A stretch of 64,000 bases of DNA, taken from NCBI RefSeq assembly GCF_003217235.1, contig NZ_QJTF01000016.1, positions 1 through 64,000 on the forward strand. Direction: 5' to 3'. Position 1 is the first letter of the stretch. Every line of letters starts with the position of its first letter. The notes beneath the pieces are model-generated. The model saw nothing but the letters and a program-made list of their open reading frames with translations, ran no database searches and had not been told where the DNA came from. Below are positions 60,080-64,000 of the stretch, one piece after another. The stretch comes from Paramesorhizobium leguminum (GTDB lineage: Bacteria; Pseudomonadota; Alphaproteobacteria; Rhizobiales; Rhizobiaceae). A program made the position numbers and the translations under genes.

Positions 60080-62260
60080 ATGACTGCCGAGAACGAAGTG
60101 CATGATTATGTGACCGCCGGCGGCATCGGCATTGCGCGGACGCGGGTTGCCACGGCTTATGCCGGCGCGATCGAAGCCAGCATCGATGCGCTGGACGGGC
60201 GGCGCGGCGCGGTTTTCTCTTCCAATTATGAATATCCGGGGCGCTATACGCGCTGGGATACGGCGATCATCGATCCGCCTGTCATGATCACTTCGAACGG
60301 TCGGCGCATGAAGATCGAGGCGCTCAATGCGCGCGGGGCCGTGCTGCTGCGACCGATCCTCGATGTGCTCGAGCGTCTGCCTGATGTGACTGTTGTCGCG
60401 GCGGAGGAAAAGCTGATCGAGCTGACCATCGCCGAGCCGCAACGGTATTTCACAGAAGAGGAGCGCTCGCGCGCGCCTTCGGTGTTCACGGCCCTGCGTG
60501 CTATCGTCGGCCTGTTCTTTTCACAGGACGACGCCAGCCTTGGGCTCTATGGCGCATTCGGGTATGACCTCGCTTTCCAGTTCGATCCCATTGCATTCAA
60601 GCTTAAGCGTCCCGACGACCAGCGCGATCTGGTGCTTTATCTCCCCGACGAGATATTGGTCTGCGACCACTATTCGGCCAAGGCGTGGTTCGACCGGTAT
60701 GAGTTTTCCTTCGAGGGAACCTCCACGGAAGGGCTGCCGCGCGAGACCAAGGCCGAGCCGTTCCAGCCTTCGGCCAGCATCCCGCCGCGCGGCGATCATC
60801 ATCCGGGCGAGTTCGCGCAACTGGTCGAGAAGGCAAAGGAGAGCTTCAAGCGCGGCGATCTTTTCGAGGTGGTGCCGGGTCAGACCTTCTATGAGCGCTG
60901 CGAGACCAAGCCCTCGGAGATTTCGCGCCGGCTGAAGGCGATCAATCCGTCGCCCTATTCCTTCTTCATCAATCTGGGCGAGGGGGAATATCTGGTGGGC
61001 GCCTCGCCGGAGATGTTCGTGCGGGTCAATGGCCGGCGGATCGAGACCTGCCCGATTTCGGGCACGATCAAGCGCGGCGACGATGCGATCTCGGATTCGG
61101 AACAGATCCTCAAGCTGCTCAACTCCAAGAAGGACGAATCCGAACTGACCATGTGCTCGGATGTCGACCGCAACGACAAGAGCCGGGTGTGCGAGCCGGG
61201 CTCCGTCCGGGTCATCGGGCGGCGGCAGATCGAGATGTATTCGCGGCTGATCCACACCGTCGATCATATCGAGGGTCGCTTGCGCGAAGGCATGGACGCC
61301 TTCGACGGGTTCCTGAGCCATGCCTGGGCCGTGACGGTGACGGGGGCGCCGAAGCTCTGGGCGATGCGTTTCATCGAGGAAAACGAAAAGAGCCCGCGCG
61401 CCTGGTATGGCGGCGCGATCGGCATGGTGCATTTCAACGGCGACATGAACACCGGCCTGACGCTGCGCACCATCCGCATCAAGGATGGCATCGCGCAGGT
61501 GCGGGCGGGCGCGACGCTGCTCTACGATTCCATTCCCGAAGAGGAAGAGGCTGAGACGGAACTGAAGGCCTCCGCCATGCTCTCGGCCATTCGCGACGCG
61601 CACAAGCCCAATGCGGGCGGAGAGGCGCGCGCAGCGTCCCGCGTCGGCGAGGGGCTGTCGATCCTGCTCGTCGACCACGAGGATTCCTTCGTGCACACGC
61701 TGGCGAATTATTTCCGCCAGACCGGCGCGACGGTTTCAACGGTTCGCTCGCCGGTGGCGGAAGAACTGTTCGACCGGATCAAGCCGGACTTGGTCGTGCT
61801 TTCGCCTGGTCCAGGCAAGCCTGATGATTTCGACTGCAAAGGAACCATCGCCAAGGCGCGCGAGCGCAACCTGCCGATCTTCGGCGTCTGCCTCGGATTG
61901 CAGGCGCTCGCGGAGGCCTATGGCGGCACGCTCAGGCAATTGCATGAGCCGATGCACGGCAAGCCGTCGCGCATCCGTGTGCTCAAGCAGGGCCGCATCT
62001 TCTCCGGCCTTCCGAAAGAGGTGACCGTCGGGCGCTATCACTCGATCTTCGCCGATCCGGTGCGCCTGCCGGACGAATTCATCGTTACGGCAGAGACGGA
62101 GGACGGCGTCATCATGGCGTTCGAGCACAAGAAGGAGCCGATCGCGGCGGTGCAGTTCCACCCCGAATCGATTATGACGCTGGGCCATGACGCCGGAATG
62201 CGCATGATCGAAAATGTCGTGGCGCATCTGCCAAGGCGGGCGAAAGAACGAGCGGCGTGA
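60080..62260 (+). CDS. trpE: fused anthranilate synthase TrpE-TrpG
   Basis: A 726-residue enzyme joining both subunits, as is usual in Rhizobiales. The TrpE part (1 to about 515) has a chorismate-binding core with [33 protein letters not shown] (PEMFVR after it), [36 protein letters not shown] and [20 protein letters not shown]. The TrpG glutamine amidotransferase (about 525-720) has [26 protein letters not shown], the nucleophile in [14 protein letters not shown] (about 608) and the His-Glu of [13 protein letters not shown]. It makes anthranilate from chorismate and glutamine. AAAGGA lies nine bases before the ATG. It is controlled by the attenuator immediately upstream. Confidence 0.96.
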   Translation: MTAENEVHDYVTAGGIGIARTRVATAYAGAIEASIDALDGRRGAVFSSNYEYPGRYTRWDTAIIDPPVMITSNGRRMKIEALNARGAVLLRPILDVLERLPDVTVVAAEEKLIELTIAEPQRYFTEEERSRAPSVFTALRAIVGLFFSQDDASLGLYGAFGYDLAFQFDPIAFKLKRPDDQRDLVLYLPDEILVCDHYSAKAWFDRYEFSFEGTSTEGLPRETKAEPFQPSASIPPRGDHHPGEFAQLVEKAKESFKRGDLFEVVPGQTFYERCETKPSEISRRLKAINPSPYSFFINLGEGEYLVGASPEMFVRVNGRRIETCPISGTIKRGDDAISDSEQILKLLNSKKDESELTMCSDVDRNDKSRVCEPGSVRVIGRRQIEMYSRLIHTVDHIEGRLREGMDAFDGFLSHAWAVTVTGAPKLWAMRFIEENEKSPRAWYGGAIGMVHFNGDMNTGLTLRTIRIKDGIAQVRAGATLLYDSIPEEEEAETELKASAMLSAIRDAHKPNAGGEARAASRVGEGLSILLVDHEDSFVHTLANYFRQTGATVSTVRSPVAEELFDRIKPDLVVLSPGPGKPDDFDCKGTIAKARERNLPIFGVCLGLQALAEAYGGTLRQLHEPMHGKPSRIRVLKQGRIFSGLPKEVTVGRYHSIFADPVRLPDEFIVTAETEDGVIMAFEHKKEPIAAVQFHPESIMTLGHDAGMRMIENVVAHLPRRAKERAA

Positions 62261-62266
62261 AGGAAT

Positions 62267-62347
62267 AGTGAGCGGTGAGCAGTAAGCCGTGAGCAGAGAT
62301 CGCTATTTCGCTGCTCACTGCTCACTGCTCACGGCTTACTGCTCACT
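62267..62347. repeat. palindromic repeat, type E
   Basis: GTGAGCAGTAAGCCGTGAGC and its complement (GCTCACGGCTTACTGCTCAC) enclose AGAGATCGCTATTTCGCTGC with extra tandem CTCACTG units. The single copy in the window fills the gap between trpE(G) and the cation transporter and could act as a terminator or RNA-stability hairpin. Confidence 0.85.
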
Positions 62348-62358
62348 CGGGGAACCCT

Positions 62359-63267
62359 ATGGACGCGAAGAAAAAGATTCAGCTTCTCTCCGCCTGGTCC
62401 ATCCCGGTCGCGGCTTGCGTTCTTGCGCTGAAATATGTCGCCTTCGCCATCACCGGCTCAGTGGCGCTTTATTCCGATGCGCTTGAATCCATCGTCAATG
62501 TGATCGCGGCCTTCGCCGCCTGGTGGGCGATCCGCGTCAGCCACAAGCCAGCCGACCAGAACCATCCTTTCGGCCATCATAAGGCTGAATATTTTTCGGC
62601 GGTGCTCGAAGGCGTGCTCATCGTTCTGGCGGCGCTGCTGATTTTCCACCAGGCCTGGGGAGCGTTGCAGGCGCCGCGGACGCTGACCGATCCCTGGGTC
62701 GGTCTCGCCATCAATGGCGTGGCATGCGTCGTCAATTTCGTGTGGGCGCTTGTCCTCGTCCGCGCTGGTACCCAGGAAAAGTCTCCGGCGCTTCTCGCCG
62801 ACGGCAAGCACATCATGACCGATGTGGTCACCTCGGCCGGGGTGGTTATCGGCCTCGTCGCGGCGGTATTCACGGGCTGGGATGTCCTCGATCCGCTTCT
62901 GGCGGTGATCGTTGCCCTCAACATCCTCTGGCAGGGCTGGCATGTCATCAATTCGTCGGTGCAGGGGCTGATGGATGTGGGCGTCGAGCTTGACGAGACC
63001 ATCCGCATCCGCGACGTCATTTCAGCCAATGCGAGCGGGGCGCTTGAGGTGCACGATCTCAAAACCCGCATCGCCGGCCGCGCCACCTTCATCGAGTTCC
63101 ACATGGTGGTGGAAGCCAAGATGAGCGTCGGCGACGCGCATGTCATCTGCGACCGCATCGAGGACGCGCTGAAGGCGATGATCCCGAGCGCCCGTGTGGT
63201 TATCCATGTGGAGCCGGAGGAAGAGGCGAAGCTGCCGAGGGGAACGGCCGCGGTGCCGTTTGCTTGA
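62359..63267 (+). CDS. cation diffusion facilitator (CDF) metal exporter
   Basis: A 302-residue CDF transporter with six membrane helices. It has the first metal site SVALYSDALESIVNVIAA, the loop NHPFGHHKAEYFSA, the second half-site LADGKHIMTDVVTSAGVVIG, and a cytoplasmic dimer domain ending VVIHVEPEEEAKLP. The usual first-helix HxxxD is YSDALE (Asp only) and the helix-5 site is HIMTD. It probably exports Zn, Fe or Mn; the metal cannot be fixed from sequence. The start is ATG 62359. Confidence 0.9.
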   Translation: MDAKKKIQLLSAWSIPVAACVLALKYVAFAITGSVALYSDALESIVNVIAAFAAWWAIRVSHKPADQNHPFGHHKAEYFSAVLEGVLIVLAALLIFHQAWGALQAPRTLTDPWVGLAINGVACVVNFVWALVLVRAGTQEKSPALLADGKHIMTDVVTSAGVVIGLVAAVFTGWDVLDPLLAVIVALNILWQGWHVINSSVQGLMDVGVELDETIRIRDVISANASGALEVHDLKTRIAGRATFIEFHMVVEAKMSVGDAHVICDRIEDALKAMIPSARVVIHVEPEEEAKLPRGTAAVPFA

Positions 63268-63278
63268 GGATTGGCATC

Positions 63279-63420
63279 CTCCTTCCCCCTTGCGGGGAAG
63301 GTGCCCGCGGAGCGGGCGGATGGGGGTGGCGACGGTTACACCTCTGCTGGAAACCGTAGCGCAAACGTCACCACCCCCACCCGGCCCTTCGGGCCACCCT
63401 CCCCGCAAGGGGGAGGGAAG
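63279..63420. repeat. palindromic repeat, type D copy 2
   Basis: CCTTCCCCCTTGCGGGGAAG and its inverted partner CCCCGCAAGGGGGAGGGAAG (63401-63420), with inner GGGGGTGG/CCACCCCC blocks. It is the simpler form of the copy at 37641. Confidence 0.9.
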
Positions 63421-63473
63421 GGGCGCTTTAATTTTCTTGCGTCCATCCATCACCTCGATTATCAATTGTTTCC

Positions 63474-64000
<527 letters not shown>

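Noticed and set aside
60521-61696. A 391-codon minus-strand frame opposite trpE(G)
   Set aside because: Antisense shadow; trpE(G) is unmistakable on the plus strand.

Overview
The window is chromosomal DNA from an alphaproteobacterium of the order Rhizobiales, most likely Brucellaceae (Brucella/Ochrobactrum or a close relative). The evidence is the block eipA-chpT-response regulator-ctrA-fliJ-sciP, the fused anthranilate synthase trpE(G) with a Trp-rich leader, the choXWV choline transporter, a Ros/MucR regulator, a putR/putA pair without a DNA-binding domain in PutA, and several families of short palindromic repeats of the Bru-RS kind scattered between genes. The genus is inferred from content and synteny; no search was run.

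Layout. 0-4.4 kb: a MucR-type regulator, a secreted HExxH protein, a very basic secreted repeat protein and two small unknown genes, one a 37-residue membrane peptide. 4.6-8.1 kb: a cobalamin riboswitch followed by btuF-btuC-btuD. 8.1-12.3 kb: GNAT acetyltransferase, metallophosphatase, class III aminotransferase and lldD. 12.4-17.9 kb: a TriABC-like RND efflux operon with two membrane-fusion proteins. 18.3-31 kb: a more accessory stretch with a large MscS channel, two tandem beta-propeller lectin-like genes plus the remnant of a third, another aminotransferase, a repeat-rich lipoprotein, a soluble FtsK, an Ig-domain amidase without signal peptide, a small DUF3606 protein and a tRNA-Met. 30.7-33 kb: a probable gnnA/gnnB pair (diamino-sugar for lipid A). 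33-40 kb: the cell-cycle block (eipA, chpT, receiver, ctrA, fliJ-like, sciP), then mnmA. 40-50.7 kb: an RNA methylase, an ArsR regulator, dppABCDF and choXWV. 51-55.2 kb: an Rsm22-type methyltransferase, a FUSC transporter, a DUF4287 protein, a decayed copy of the rsm22 tail and an AT-rich DUF5677 gene. 55.2-64 kb: putR/putA, a candidate sRNA, an orphan antitoxin, trpL-trpE(G), a CDF metal transporter, a leucine leader peptide and the start of leuA.

How the parts relate. ChpT, CtrA and SciP form one cell-cycle control circuit, with EipA as an envelope protein next to it and a cluster of GANTC methylation sites upstream of ctrA. Three RNA-level switches are visible: the B12 riboswitch on btuFCD, a tryptophan attenuator on trpE(G) and a probable leucine attenuator on leuA.

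The most unusual observation is that two copies of one ~160-bp palindromic repeat lie between translationally coupled genes (btuF/btuC and triA/triB) and are open in the frame of the downstream gene. At triB no conventional start codon exists downstream of the repeat, so the repeat seems to supply the N-terminus. No CRISPR array, prophage or complete insertion sequence was found.
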